This document shows, in pieces, positions 22,764 through 32,323 of a stretch of 55,200 bases of DNA. How positions within the stretch are numbered: the stretch's first letter is position 1; every line of letters starts with the position of its first letter. The notes under the pieces are model-generated. The model was not told the DNA's origin and searched no databases. It was given only the letters and a program-made list of their open reading frames with translations. The DNA is taken from NCBI GenBank assembly GCA_902581045.1, contig CACHMU010000007.1, forward strand, positions 1-55,200, read 5' to 3'. This DNA is from an uncultured Fidelibacterota bacterium. Lineage in GTDB: Bacteria > Fidelibacterota > Marinisomatia > Marinisomatales > TCS55. Both the position numbers and the translations under genes were made by a program.

Positions 22764-25208
22764 ATGAAATCAGTCTATAGATTCATCAATCTTATTTTAT
22801 TGTTTTCCATAATCAATGGCCAAGATTTAGCCCGAGATATTGCAGGGTCAGTTTTGGATATGGATAATTTGGAGCCTCTACCTTATGCAAATATTATTAT
22901 TCAAGGTACTGGAAGAGGAGTCACTTCAGACGCTGATGGTCATTTTGTTCTTGTTGATGTTCCGGCTGAGCCTTGCACCTTAATTATCTCATATATAGGT
23001 TATCGCACAGCCAAAATTGGTTATGATAATTCTATTTCTCAGGGGCCTTTGGAAATTAGGCTAAAGTTAGAAGCACTAAACTTTCAAGCTGTAGATGTTA
23101 TTGCGGATGAATATCAAATAATAAAAAGTTCAGGAGATGAAGTAAGCAAAGTAACTCTCTCTCCACGGCAATTATCTCTTTTGCCTAATATGGGTGAAGT
23201 GGATATTTTTCGTTCACTTCAATTATTACCCGGTATAACCAGTACTGGCGATGGATCATCAGGCATAAATGTTAGAGGTGGTGGCTCCAATCAAAATATG
23301 ATACTTCTTGATGGTATGAATATTTACCATGTTGATCATTTTTTTGGGATGTTTAGTGCCTTCAATGCTGATGCAATCAAAGATGTGCAAGTTTACAAAG
23401 GAGGATTCCCAGCAAAATATGGTGGAAGGTTATCTAGTGTAATTGACATGACAGGTAAGAATGGTGATTTAACCAAAAGACAATTTGGTCTAGGCGCAAA
23501 TTTAATGTCGACTCAATTATTGTATGAAACACCAATTGTGTTTGGTGGTAGTTGGTTGTTATCATTTAGACGATCATACTCTGATTATATGTCTAGTCCA
23601 TTTTTTGAAAAGATGTATGAGTTTGTAACTGGTGATGATGAGGTACCTACAAATAATCGTCGTCGTGTAAATCCTAATAATGAAGATGACGAAGCTTTCC
23701 AGCAGCAAATTTTTCCTAAATTTTATTTTTATGATTTACATAATAAAGTGACTTTCACTCCAGGTAAAAAGGATGTCATAAGTATAAGTATGTATGGAGG
23801 AAGAGATTTTTTAAATGAATCTCGGGAGACCCAAGGAGTAAGAAACCGACCAGGAGGGGGAGGATTTGGTGGTGGTGGAAACCAGCAGACAATTACCCGT
23901 ATTGATGATAACAATACGGATTGGGGAAACCTAGGAATGAGTTTTCGTTGGAATCACAGGTGGACAGATCGTTTTTCAACTCAAGCTCTTTATAGTTCTT
24001 CAAATTTTAATAGTGATTACAATCGTCACTTATATACAATTGGTGGAGGAGGAAGAACATTTAAAATTGGTGAAAGTAATGGCGCTAGAGATAAATCTTT
24101 TCGTGTAGATAACGTTCTTCATGCAAATGCTAACCATATTTTAGAATTTGGTCTGGAAACAACTAGTCTTGGTACACATTATGATGTAGCTGTTTATGAC
24201 TCGATTGAGATTTTAGACTTGGAATCAAATACAATGTTGCTAAGTCTTTATCTTGAAGATCGATGGAAAGTATTACCTTCACTAACCATAGGAATGGGAA
24301 TTAGGGCAACATCGCAAACAGGTCTAGATAGCTTATATATTTTAGATGTCGCCACAGATTCGGTTTTTATTTCACCAAGGTTTTCATTTAATTGGAATAT
24401 TGGAGAAAATTTTTCTATAAAGGGTGCCTGGGGTAATTATTTTCAATTCATTAATAATATTGTTCTTGAAGATGTTTTGCAGGGTAATTCAAATTTTTGG
24501 TTAGTATCAGATGATGATATTCCACCGGGCTCTGCTGAACATCAAATTTTAGGAATTAAATATGAAACAAGAAATTATTTGTTTGAGGTAGAGGGATATC
24601 GAAAATACATGGATGGAATGATTGAGTATACTAGACGTTTTCAAGAGCTAGCCGATTATGGTAATTATTTTTTCTTTGGTGATGCGTATGCAGAAGGCCT
24701 AGAATTTTTGGCTCAGAAAAAAACGGGAGCGTTTAATGGTTGGATAGGTTATACATTTGGCAATGTAAAGTATGATTTTGGAGCATTGGCACCTGAACCT
24801 TATCCCGCAAGCCATGATAAAACACATGAAGCAAAAATAGTAGGTACTTATAAATGGGGCCCCTGGAATTTTGCTTCAACATTAATACATGCTACTGGTA
24901 CACCATATACAACACCTGAAAGTAGATATTATCTTCCTTTATTGAATGGAGATGAGTTTAATTATATTCATGTTAGTCAAAAAAATGCACATCGGCTTCC
25001 TGATTATCAACGGGTTGATATAAGTGTATTTCGCCAATTAGACACTCCGGCATTTAAATGGGATATCGGTTTTTCTGTGTTTAATCTATTGAATAACAAA
25101 AATGTAAATTATCGTGAATATGACCTCGATGTTGTTCCAGTTGTTGTATCGGATATGATGCTATTACCTATGACAATAACATTATTTTTTAAGGTTTCAC
25201 TTAAATAA
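22764..25208 (+). CDS. TonB-dependent receptor with carboxypeptidase-regulatory-like domain
   Basis: This 814-residue outer-membrane receptor has a signal peptide ending INGQ (about 20). A CarboxypepD_reg-like domain follows (IAGSVLDMDNLEPLPYANIII ... SDADGHFVLVDVPAEPCTLIISYIGYRT). The plug contains LSPRQLSLLPNMGEVDIFRSLQLLPGI, GINVRGGGSNQNMILLDGMNIYH and VYKGGFPAKYGGRLSSVIDM. The barrel ends in FFKVSLK. A Gly/Asn-rich loop (RPGGGGFGGGGNQQ) lies near residue 365. The next gene, 9 bp on, encodes a DUF4249 lipoprotein; this pairing recurs at 43502-46917. The ligand is unknown. Confidence 0.9.
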   Translation: MKSVYRFINLILLFSIINGQDLARDIAGSVLDMDNLEPLPYANIIIQGTGRGVTSDADGHFVLVDVPAEPCTLIISYIGYRTAKIGYDNSISQGPLEIRLKLEALNFQAVDVIADEYQIIKSSGDEVSKVTLSPRQLSLLPNMGEVDIFRSLQLLPGITSTGDGSSGINVRGGGSNQNMILLDGMNIYHVDHFFGMFSAFNADAIKDVQVYKGGFPAKYGGRLSSVIDMTGKNGDLTKRQFGLGANLMSTQLLYETPIVFGGSWLLSFRRSYSDYMSSPFFEKMYEFVTGDDEVPTNNRRRVNPNNEDDEAFQQQIFPKFYFYDLHNKVTFTPGKKDVISISMYGGRDFLNESRETQGVRNRPGGGGFGGGGNQQTITRIDDNNTDWGNLGMSFRWNHRWTDRFSTQALYSSSNFNSDYNRHLYTIGGGGRTFKIGESNGARDKSFRVDNVLHANANHILEFGLETTSLGTHYDVAVYDSIEILDLESNTMLLSLYLEDRWKVLPSLTIGMGIRATSQTGLDSLYILDVATDSVFISPRFSFNWNIGENFSIKGAWGNYFQFINNIVLEDVLQGNSNFWLVSDDDIPPGSAEHQILGIKYETRNYLFEVEGYRKYMDGMIEYTRRFQELADYGNYFFFGDAYAEGLEFLAQKKTGAFNGWIGYTFGNVKYDFGALAPEPYPASHDKTHEAKIVGTYKWGPWNFASTLIHATGTPYTTPESRYYLPLLNGDEFNYIHVSQKNAHRLPDYQRVDISVFRQLDTPAFKWDIGFSVFNLLNNKNVNYREYDLDVVPVVVSDMMLLPMTITLFFKVSLK

Positions 25209-25217
25209 GGCTGATTT

Positions 25218-26081
25218 ATGAATAAAAAATTATTCTTTTTGTATCTGACGATCACATTCTTTCTATCAGTAAGTTGTGAGGATACTCTCAAACCAGTTCC
25301 GGATGAAAATTTAATTGTAGTTCGTGCCTATATTTATGCTGGGCAACCAGTTAAAGATATAATATTAATGTCTACGCTCGCTTTAGATGATGAGAGTACT
25401 GAACCTACTCCTGTTGATTCTGCTGAAGTAATTCTTTCAAGAGGAAATGAAAATTTTACTCTTGAGCCTGTATATGCATATGACACAACCGAGACTGATA
25501 CTACGTTTTCTCTTACATATCACTATCCAGATAGTGACCTGATTGTTGGAGTCGGTGATACTTTTCAATTAGAAATAAACTATATGGATCAAAAATTAAC
25601 ATCGCAGACTATTGTTCCAGCTAAGCCAGACAGTTTTTCTGCCTCAATTGATACACTTTGGGTTCCAGAATTCAAAAGAAATAGAGATTATATTAATTGG
25701 ATTGTAGCAGATTCTAATAGAATTAAACTGGATTGGGATAATCCAAATGAATTATACCATTATCTATTAATGGATAATGTTGAAACGGACCCTAATCCTT
25801 TAGAAAAACAAGCCCCACCAAGATGGAAACGTTTTGTGTCTCAACCTTTCGCAGATACATCGTATACTATTTTACCTACAGTTGTAACTCATTTTGGACG
25901 TCATGATATTGTTCTTTTCCATGTTCAAACTGACTATGTACTTTTATATCAATCAAGCGGTCAGGACTCTAGAGACTTAAATGAACCTTATTCAAATATT
26001 AAAGGTGGATTGGGGATGTTTACCGCCTTCAATAGCGATACAGCTTCAGTATATTTAGTTAAAAAAGAAAATTCTAATTAG
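25218..26081 (+). CDS. DUF4249-type outer-membrane lipoprotein
   Basis: This 287-residue protein has a lipobox LSVSCEDTL (Cys about 21). The following beta-rich body (ENLIVVRAYIYAGQPVKDIILMSTLALDDE; DSAEVILSRGNENFTLEP; SQTIVPAKPDSFSA) matches the DUF4249 pattern of a modified Ig-like domain with PA-x-P linkers. Such lipoproteins regularly follow TonB receptors in FCB bacteria and are presumed surface partners in substrate capture. Its last 8 bp overlap the convergent AlkB-like gene. Confidence 0.82.
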   Translation: MNKKLFFLYLTITFFLSVSCEDTLKPVPDENLIVVRAYIYAGQPVKDIILMSTLALDDESTEPTPVDSAEVILSRGNENFTLEPVYAYDTTETDTTFSLTYHYPDSDLIVGVGDTFQLEINYMDQKLTSQTIVPAKPDSFSASIDTLWVPEFKRNRDYINWIVADSNRIKLDWDNPNELYHYLLMDNVETDPNPLEKQAPPRWKRFVSQPFADTSYTILPTVVTHFGRHDIVLFHVQTDYVLLYQSSGQDSRDLNEPYSNIKGGLGMFTAFNSDTASVYLVKKENSN

Positions 26082-27207
26082 CCATTAAATAAGATAACCC
26101 ACTAGCTTCATTTTGTTTTTTAGCAAGATTTTTTTCTGCATTATTGGCCAGTTTTTTATCCCATTCTTTTAGCTTTGGTGCCATTATTCGATGGTAAATC
26201 CAAGGTGTAAATAAAACTAAATAAACACAGGACAAATATCCTAAGGGCATTTTTGGGGCCCCTGGATATGCTTTTAATTCCCAATATTCTAATGAAGAAT
26301 TCTCATGATGAGATGAGTGACGAGTTAAGTTATAAAGTAGAACACTGCTAATTCTTTTATTTGTATTCCATGAATGTTTAGGCTCTATTGGAGCTCCTTC
26401 TTCACGAACTAATCCATAATGTTCCATGTAATTAACACCTTCAAGCATAATTTTTCCGCCAGTTGCAATTAGTAAAAACATTATTACCCCTGCCCATCCA
26501 CTCAAGTAAAATGCACCTGCTGTGAGTAATCCTGATCTAAAATATCCTATTATCATCCTATTTTGTAAAGTGATGGTGTTATGTCCTGATCTTTTTAGCC
26601 GTCTATTTTCAATGATCCAAGCATTTCGGTGTGATAAATAAGTTGATCGTAAAATAAATGCATACGGATTTTGACCTCGTTTTGCTGTAGCTGGATCTCG
26701 TTCAGTCGCGACATATTTATGATGTCCATAAACATGTTCAATTGCAAAAGCGCAATCCCACGTAAATGCTAAAAACCAGTTGCCTAGAAACATATCAAAT
26801 TTATTTTTTTTACGATGAGTAAGTTCGTGACCTATATTTGTTCCTGCAGATGCAACTAATAAACCCATTACAAATAAATATCCTATCAAATGATATATGC
26901 TTGTATTATCTCGTGCAATCATAAAAGAGGAAGCCCAATCTGGGAGAGGAAAATCACCTACCATTAATATACTTGCAAAGACGGCAATAAAAAGAAATGG
27001 AAAATTAATATATAGTAGAAAATTCAAAATTTTAGTTGAGAAATATTTTGGGTTTTTACTGTTATCACCGAAAGCGGAATCACCAATAATGAGAATTAAT
27101 GCAAAAATTGCAAAATAGACCCACATCCAATGCTCACCTTTTAAGGCAAAGAATGCTCCAAAGGCTGTTAGAGTAGGCGCGGCTGCGAAACGAATATATT
27201 TTATCAT
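26074..27207 (-). CDS. AlkB-type membrane alkane/fatty-acyl hydroxylase
   Basis: This 377-residue integral membrane di-iron protein has about six helices and all histidine boxes of the AlkB branch: HELTH (127-131), EHVYGHH (157-163), the AlkB signature NYMEHYGL (259-266) and LTRHSSHHENSS (294-305). These distinguish it from desaturases. It would hydroxylate alkane or alkyl chains using O2 and electrons from a rubredoxin; no rubredoxin gene is visible in this window. It lies convergent with a DUF4249 gene and divergent from a 32-residue membrane peptide and glutaredoxin. Substrate chain length cannot be read. Confidence 0.85.
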   Translation of the reverse strand: MIKYIRFAAAPTLTAFGAFFALKGEHWMWVYFAIFALILIIGDSAFGDNSKNPKYFSTKILNFLLYINFPFLFIAVFASILMVGDFPLPDWASSFMIARDNTSIYHLIGYLFVMGLLVASAGTNIGHELTHRKKNKFDMFLGNWFLAFTWDCAFAIEHVYGHHKYVATERDPATAKRGQNPYAFILRSTYLSHRNAWIIENRRLKRSGHNTITLQNRMIIGYFRSGLLTAGAFYLSGWAGVIMFLLIATGGKIMLEGVNYMEHYGLVREEGAPIEPKHSWNTNKRISSVLLYNLTRHSSHHENSSLEYWELKAYPGAPKMPLGYLSCVYLVLFTPWIYHRIMAPKLKEWDKKLANNAEKNLAKKQNEASGLSYLMAN

Positions 27208-27322
27208 AATTTTCCTTTATGAGTTTAATATTCACTAGCCGAATATTCAAGTTAGAGGTAATTGCTTGAAAACTGTAAATTAACAGCTGAAAATAGTAAT
27301 TAACTCAAAGGAAATTGATTTA

Positions 27323-27421
27323 ATGGAATTTTTTTATTTTATTGTAGGTTGGGTTTTATCATTGGGTGGTTTATACGCAATCCATAAAATATTGATAGTC
27401 GCGGAAAAGCACGAAAAATAG
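27323..27421 (+). CDS. 32-residue single-TM micropeptide
   Basis: ATG 27323 follows AAGGA by 10 bp. It encodes MEFFYFIVGWVLSLGGLYAI and a basic/acidic tail HKILIVAEKHEK. One helix spans almost the whole peptide. It ends 5 bp before the glutaredoxin start and is divergent from the AlkB gene. It may be a small membrane partner, but it is not recognised. Confidence 0.5.
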   Translation: MEFFYFIVGWVLSLGGLYAIHKILIVAEKHEK

Positions 27422-27426
27422 TTTTT

Positions 27427-27654
27427 TTGAAAAAATCCATAAAAATTTATACCACTAATTGGTGTAGTTATTGCGATCTTGCCAAGCGATTTTTTAATGA
27501 AAAAGGATGGGACTATGAAGAAATCAATATTGAGATTTTAGGTTGGGATCGATCTAAATTACTTGAAGTTGGTAAAGCAACAACGGTTCCACAAATTGTA
27601 ATTGATGGTGAGCCTATTGGTGGATATGAAGATTTAATCAAAATTTATTCATAA
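27427..27654 (+). CDS. Glutaredoxin (dithiol, CSYC)
   Basis: This 75-residue thioredoxin-fold protein has the active site C13-S-Y-C16, the cis-proline region TTVPQIVIDG and GGYEDL. The TTG start gives MKKSIKIYTTNWCSYC; no ATG is available. It should reduce disulfides or deglutathionylate proteins with electrons from glutathione or another thiol. It is preceded by the membrane micropeptide (5 bp) and followed by an aminotransferase (14 bp). Confidence 0.9.
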   Translation: MKKSIKIYTTNWCSYCDLAKRFFNEKGWDYEEINIEILGWDRSKLLEVGKATTVPQIVIDGEPIGGYEDLIKIYS

Positions 27655-27668
27655 AACTTTTTAGCTAG

Positions 27669-28910
27669 ATGACTCAATTTTTATCACATGTTCCTCCAAT
27701 GGGTATTTATGAAACTCTTTACGCTTTTCGAGATACTTTTGGTAGTTTTATGGGTACCAAAGGTACACACCCCTGGTCCCAAGGATTTCCCTTAACTACA
27801 CCATTAGAAAAATTTGGTGGCCCAGAGTTGCCAGGGAGCGTTGAAGTTACTTTTGAGGATCGATTTTATCCTAAGGCATGGGGGCATCCTAAATTGCGTA
27901 ATTCCATTGTTGATTACTATAACTCACGCTATGGTTCAAATATTGCATCAGAGAATGTTATGATATTTGCTGGAGGTAGGCCTGGTATTTTTACCGTAAT
28001 GGCATTCTTAAAAAAGCATATAAAGGTGAGAATCGGGAATATTGAATGGCCTGCTTACCTTGATATCATGACACAAACTAATTCTGATTATGAGACTGTA
28101 CCCTTCACAAAAGAAAATAATTTTCATCCAGATAATGAAGAATATTTTGGTAGAAATAATTTAGATGATGAAACTGCGATTTTGTCCATTATATCAAATC
28201 CGCAAAATCCTTCAGGGCAAACTCGTTCTGGAGAAGAGTTACGTGAATTAATAGAAATTGCAGAAAAACCTAGCAATGGTATCTTACTTGATGAGGCATA
28301 TGAAATGTTTCACTCTCCATCAGTCAGTGGTATTGAATTTGTTAAAGATATTGATAGCAGTAATATTTTTCTTTCTGGCGCTTGCACAAAAGGACTCCAG
28401 TCTCCAGGGATTAGGATTGGTTGGATTATTGCTAGTAGGACAAATATAGAAATCATGTCAAATTTTTCAAGCTTTGGAATGGGCGGTGTGAGCCACCTCT
28501 CTCAGCATTATGCAGTAAAACTTCTTGAAGCCACGCGAGTAGAAAAAGCTCGAAAAGCTATTGAAAAACATTATAGTTGGCAACGGGAACGGTATGGTAA
28601 TGCATTTAAGGAGATGGGTTTAGGTGTCTATACCGGCAATGGAGGTTTTTATCATTGGCTTGAGTTGCCCGAAGGTATGACTAGTGATGAATTGAATAAA
28701 CGACTTTTCAAACGGGGTGCAGCTATTCTTTGTGCTTTTGACTGTGATATGGCTCGCCCTCATTCTAAGGATCCTAATTATAAAACACCATATGAGCGAT
28801 TCTTTAGATTTTCTTTTGGACCCCTTCTTCCAGAAAGCTTTGAATCAGATATAAAACTTTTTCATGAAGTATATGAAGCTTACAAGAATGAGATGGGAAT
28901 TAAGAATTAA
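27669..28910 (+). CDS. Class I/II PLP-dependent aminotransferase
   Basis: This 413-residue fold-type I enzyme has the substrate segment HPKLRNSIVDYYNSRYG, ISNPQNPSGQTRSGEELREL (Asn of the PLP site), LLDEAYEMF and the PLP lysine in GACTKGLQSPGIRIGWI. The C-terminal Arg-containing FFRFSFG is also present. Family members transaminate aspartate, aromatic or other amino acids; the specificity here is unknown. It follows glutaredoxin by 14 bp. Confidence 0.85.
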   Translation: MTQFLSHVPPMGIYETLYAFRDTFGSFMGTKGTHPWSQGFPLTTPLEKFGGPELPGSVEVTFEDRFYPKAWGHPKLRNSIVDYYNSRYGSNIASENVMIFAGGRPGIFTVMAFLKKHIKVRIGNIEWPAYLDIMTQTNSDYETVPFTKENNFHPDNEEYFGRNNLDDETAILSIISNPQNPSGQTRSGEELRELIEIAEKPSNGILLDEAYEMFHSPSVSGIEFVKDIDSSNIFLSGACTKGLQSPGIRIGWIIASRTNIEIMSNFSSFGMGGVSHLSQHYAVKLLEATRVEKARKAIEKHYSWQRERYGNAFKEMGLGVYTGNGGFYHWLELPEGMTSDELNKRLFKRGAAILCAFDCDMARPHSKDPNYKTPYERFFRFSFGPLLPESFESDIKLFHEVYEAYKNEMGIKN

Positions 28911-28979
28911 AAATGATTTATTCTAAAGTATTTAAGAATTGACTCTCTATTATTGATTAAATATCTTCAATTTTTTCTT

Positions 28980-29008
28980 TTGTAAACAAGATTGTCTTTC
29001 ATTACAAT
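28980..29008 (+). promoter_or_regulatory. Putative promoter of the DUF885/transporter/hydrolase operon
   Basis: TTGTAA (28980-28985) and TACAAT (29003-29008) are separated by 17 bp. The -10 region CATTACAATTAG is the same as before the EF-G-like gene (7430-7441). A GAGGAGG Shine-Dalgarno and the start follow within 30 bp. Confidence 0.45.
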
Positions 29009-29031
29009 TAGACCCCATTGAGGAGGGAAAA

Positions 29032-30795
29032 TTGAATCATATGAAATTGAAAAAATGGATTTTATTTCTTTGGATTATTTTATGCTTTGTATCTTGTGTC
29101 AAGCAAGATGTAAAAAAGGAACTATACCAAATTTTTTCGGATGCACGTCAATATGAATTAATTAGTAATCCAATTAGTGCCACTTATTCTGGTAATCATA
29201 CATTAAATGATCGCATGCCATCTGTTTCTAATGAACAGATGGAAAAGAACCTAAAGTTTTGGAATTCTATTTTATCACGCTTAGAAGAGATTCAATTAAA
29301 TACTCTTTCAAAAAAAGATAGGGTAAATCATAAGATTTTTCTCCGCATTATAAATAGTCGAATCAAAAGTATTGAATACAAAGATTATTATATGCCATTT
29401 AATGCAGATTCTGGTTTTCATACAGGTTTGGCTCGTCTATATAAAGCCATGCCATTCGAGACAGTTGAGGATTATGATATCTATATTTCTAGACTGTTGG
29501 ATTTCCCAAGGTATTTTGATGAACAGATTACTAATATGTCTATGGGCCTAAATACTGGAATTTCCATCCCAAAAGTTGTTTTGAAAGGATATGAGGTCAC
29601 TATCAAAACCCATGTAGTAGACGTTGCTGAGGAAAGTGCCTTCTTTGAACCATTCCGATCTTTTCCAAATTCATTTAGTGATAAACAAAAATCCGAGATA
29701 AAAGAAAAAGGGCGTCTAGCTGTTATGAACGGTGCAGTCAAAGCCTATGCCAGTTTTTTGGATTTTTTCTTAAATCAATACTACCCTAATGCACGTACAA
29801 CACTGGGGGCCTCAGAACTACCTGGAGGCATGGATTACTACAATTTCAAAATTGATTATTTTACAACATTAAATTTAAATGCTAAGGAGATTCATGAAAT
29901 TGGATTGAATGAGGTGAAAAGAATAAGAACAGAGATGGAAGAAATAATCGAATCAGTTGAGTTTAAGGGTAGCTTTTCAGATTTTTTGAATTTTTTAAGA
30001 ACGGATCCGCAGTTTTATGCCACTTCACCTGAAGATTTATTGAAGGAAGCTTCATATATTGCAAAACGTATAGATGCAAAGCTTCCCTCTCTTTTTAATA
30101 AGTTGCCCCGTTTGCCATACGGTGTTGCACCTGTGCCTGATGACTTAGCTCCTAAATATACTGGTGGCAGATATGTTGGCCCAGCAGAAGGTAGTAAGGA
30201 ACCAGGATATTATTGGGTCAATACCTATAAACTAGATGTACGGCCATTGTATAATCTGGAAGCTCTAACACTCCATGAAGGTGTTCCTGGGCACCATCTC
30301 CAGAATTCCATTGCATCTGAATTAACTGATCTTCCAGATTTTCGAAAAGATCTTTATTTATCAGCATTTGGAGAAGGGTGGGGACTGTATAGTGAATATT
30401 TAGGAGTTGAAGCAGGATTCTACACGGATCCTTATAGCAACTTCGGACGTCTTACCTATGAAATGTGGAGAGCCTGCCGTCTTGTGGTTGACACAGGTAT
30501 TCATGCAATGGGATGGTCTCGACAAAAAGTTATAAATTATCTATCAGAAAATACGGCTCTGCCAATACATGAATGTACGACAGAAACAGACCGGTATATA
30601 GCATGGCCAGGACAGGCTCTTTCTTATAAAATTGGTGAACTTAAAATTAAAGAATTAAGAAAATTTTCTGAAAAAGAGTTAGGTAGAAAGTTTGATGTAA
30701 GAAACTTTCATGATACGGTATTAGGTAGTGGCTCAGTTCCGCTTGATGTTTTAGAAGATCAAATAAAGGATTGGGTGGCATCTCAAAAAAATTGA
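29032..30795 (+). CDS. DUF885 zinc metallopeptidase-like lipoprotein
   Basis: This 587-residue protein has a lipoprotein signal peptide (LCFVSCVKQD). The DUF885 core contains the zinc motif HEGVPGHHLQ near residue 415 and FGEGWGLYSEYLG about 40 residues later, which supplies the second acidic ligand. GSGSVPLDVLEDQIKDW closes the domain. The TTG at 29032 fits the GGAGG Shine-Dalgarno spacing better than the ATG three codons later, though either gives a workable signal peptide. It probably degrades peptides at the outer envelope. A neurotransmitter-type transporter and an M20 hydrolase follow, so the three may form a peptide/amino-acid scavenging operon. Confidence 0.87.
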   Translation: MNHMKLKKWILFLWIILCFVSCVKQDVKKELYQIFSDARQYELISNPISATYSGNHTLNDRMPSVSNEQMEKNLKFWNSILSRLEEIQLNTLSKKDRVNHKIFLRIINSRIKSIEYKDYYMPFNADSGFHTGLARLYKAMPFETVEDYDIYISRLLDFPRYFDEQITNMSMGLNTGISIPKVVLKGYEVTIKTHVVDVAEESAFFEPFRSFPNSFSDKQKSEIKEKGRLAVMNGAVKAYASFLDFFLNQYYPNARTTLGASELPGGMDYYNFKIDYFTTLNLNAKEIHEIGLNEVKRIRTEMEEIIESVEFKGSFSDFLNFLRTDPQFYATSPEDLLKEASYIAKRIDAKLPSLFNKLPRLPYGVAPVPDDLAPKYTGGRYVGPAEGSKEPGYYWVNTYKLDVRPLYNLEALTLHEGVPGHHLQNSIASELTDLPDFRKDLYLSAFGEGWGLYSEYLGVEAGFYTDPYSNFGRLTYEMWRACRLVVDTGIHAMGWSRQKVINYLSENTALPIHECTTETDRYIAWPGQALSYKIGELKIKELRKFSEKELGRKFDVRNFHDTVLGSGSVPLDVLEDQIKDWVASQKN

Positions 30796-30806
30796 AAGGA
30801 AATAAA

Positions 30807-32309
30807 ATGTCTGATTCATCACCACGTTTTTCATCTCGTTTTGCTTTTTTGGTAAGTGCATTAGGTATTGCTGTAGGCACAGGAAATATATGGAGGTTCC
30901 CAAGAATCGCAGCTTCAAATGGAGGTGATGATGGAGCAGGAAGCTTTCTTATTGCTTGGGTTACTTTTTTATTTTTATGGAGTATTCCCTTAATAATTGT
31001 TGAGTATGTTATGGGTAGAACATCTAGGAAAGGGACAGTGGGAGCCTTTGCACATTTTATGGGTAAACCTTTTGCATTTCTTGGAGGTTTTATAGGTTTT
31101 GTAGCAGCTGCTATTGCTTTTTATTATTCAGTTATCGTTGGTTGGAACATTTATTATTTCGGTAGTATGACTTTTTCTGATCTTCCTACAACAACTGATA
31201 GCTCATGGGAACTATGGAACAACTTTCAAAATAGCTCTTTCCCAATTTTATTTCATGCTATTGCAATGAGTGTTGGCGGATTTGCTATATATAAAGGTGT
31301 TTCTTCAATTGAAAAAGTAAATAAAGTATTAATTCCTACTCTTTTAGCAATTGTGTTGCTTTGTGTATTTAGAGCATTATCTTTACCTGGATCTATGGCA
31401 GGCATATCTTATTTATTTACTCCAGAATGGTCTCAATTAAAAGATCCCAGAATTTGGCTTGATGCATTAACACAAAATGCATGGGATACAGGCGCAGGTT
31501 GGGGATTGTTTTTGACGTATGCTATCTATATACGAAAACGTTATGGAATAATTAAAAATGCATTTACTACTGCAATTGGCAACAATTTGGTATCACTATT
31601 GGCAGCAATTATGATTTTTAGCACTGTTTTTTCAATTCTTGGCAATGACTTAAATATGTCTAAGCCTGAAATCTTAGAAATCATGAAAACTTCAGGTCCT
31701 GGGTCTACAGGATTAACCTTTATATGGATGCCACAACTTTTCGTAAAAATGTCATTTGGTAAACCACTAGCAATTCTATTTTTTCTGGGATTAACCTTTG
31801 CTGGTTTTTCATCATTAATTTCAATGCTCGAACTAGCTGTTAGAAATTTAATTGACTTTGGTGTCAAGCGGGCAACTGCAGTAGGTTGGATAGTAGGAGT
31901 CTGTTTTATTATGGGTATACCTTCAGCCAAGAATATTGACATTTTAGCAAATCAAGATTTTGTCTGGGGTGTGGCCTTAATGTTATCTGGAGTTCTTGTC
32001 GCTATAGCAGCGATTAAGTATGGGTTATCTAGAATTGTTGCAGAAATCAGTTCTGACATTGAAGATGATTGGCCAGTCCCTCTTTGGTGGCAACCACTTA
32101 TCAATTATATTGTGCCTGTAATAGGTGTCGTAATTTTCTCATGGTGGATGTGGCTTTCAGCTACTGTATACGCGCCAGCAGATTGGTATGACCCAACTTC
32201 GTTATATAGTGTTGCAACTTGTGTTGTCCAATGGTCGATACCAATGTTAACTTTTTATATCCTAAACCAGTGGATTAACAATCGACTTGAGAATCCCATT
32301 GAATCTTAA
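30807..32309 (+). CDS. Sodium-dependent amino-acid transporter (NSS/SNF family)
   Basis: The ATG at 30807 after AAAGGA is preferred to an upstream in-frame start inside the DUF885 gene; this gives 500 residues. The NSS signature is clear in RFAFLVSALGIAVGTGNIWRFPRIAASNGG (helix 1, sodium and substrate site), about 11-12 helices, and SFGKPLAILFFLGLTFAGFSS in helix 8. Family members import amino acids or related amines with sodium. The substrate is not determined. It ends 14 bp before the M20 hydrolase. Confidence 0.92.
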   Translation: MSDSSPRFSSRFAFLVSALGIAVGTGNIWRFPRIAASNGGDDGAGSFLIAWVTFLFLWSIPLIIVEYVMGRTSRKGTVGAFAHFMGKPFAFLGGFIGFVAAAIAFYYSVIVGWNIYYFGSMTFSDLPTTTDSSWELWNNFQNSSFPILFHAIAMSVGGFAIYKGVSSIEKVNKVLIPTLLAIVLLCVFRALSLPGSMAGISYLFTPEWSQLKDPRIWLDALTQNAWDTGAGWGLFLTYAIYIRKRYGIIKNAFTTAIGNNLVSLLAAIMIFSTVFSILGNDLNMSKPEILEIMKTSGPGSTGLTFIWMPQLFVKMSFGKPLAILFFLGLTFAGFSSLISMLELAVRNLIDFGVKRATAVGWIVGVCFIMGIPSAKNIDILANQDFVWGVALMLSGVLVAIAAIKYGLSRIVAEISSDIEDDWPVPLWWQPLINYIVPVIGVVIFSWWMWLSATVYAPADWYDPTSLYSVATCVVQWSIPMLTFYILNQWINNRLENPIES

Positions 32310-32323
32310 TTATCGAGGACTAA

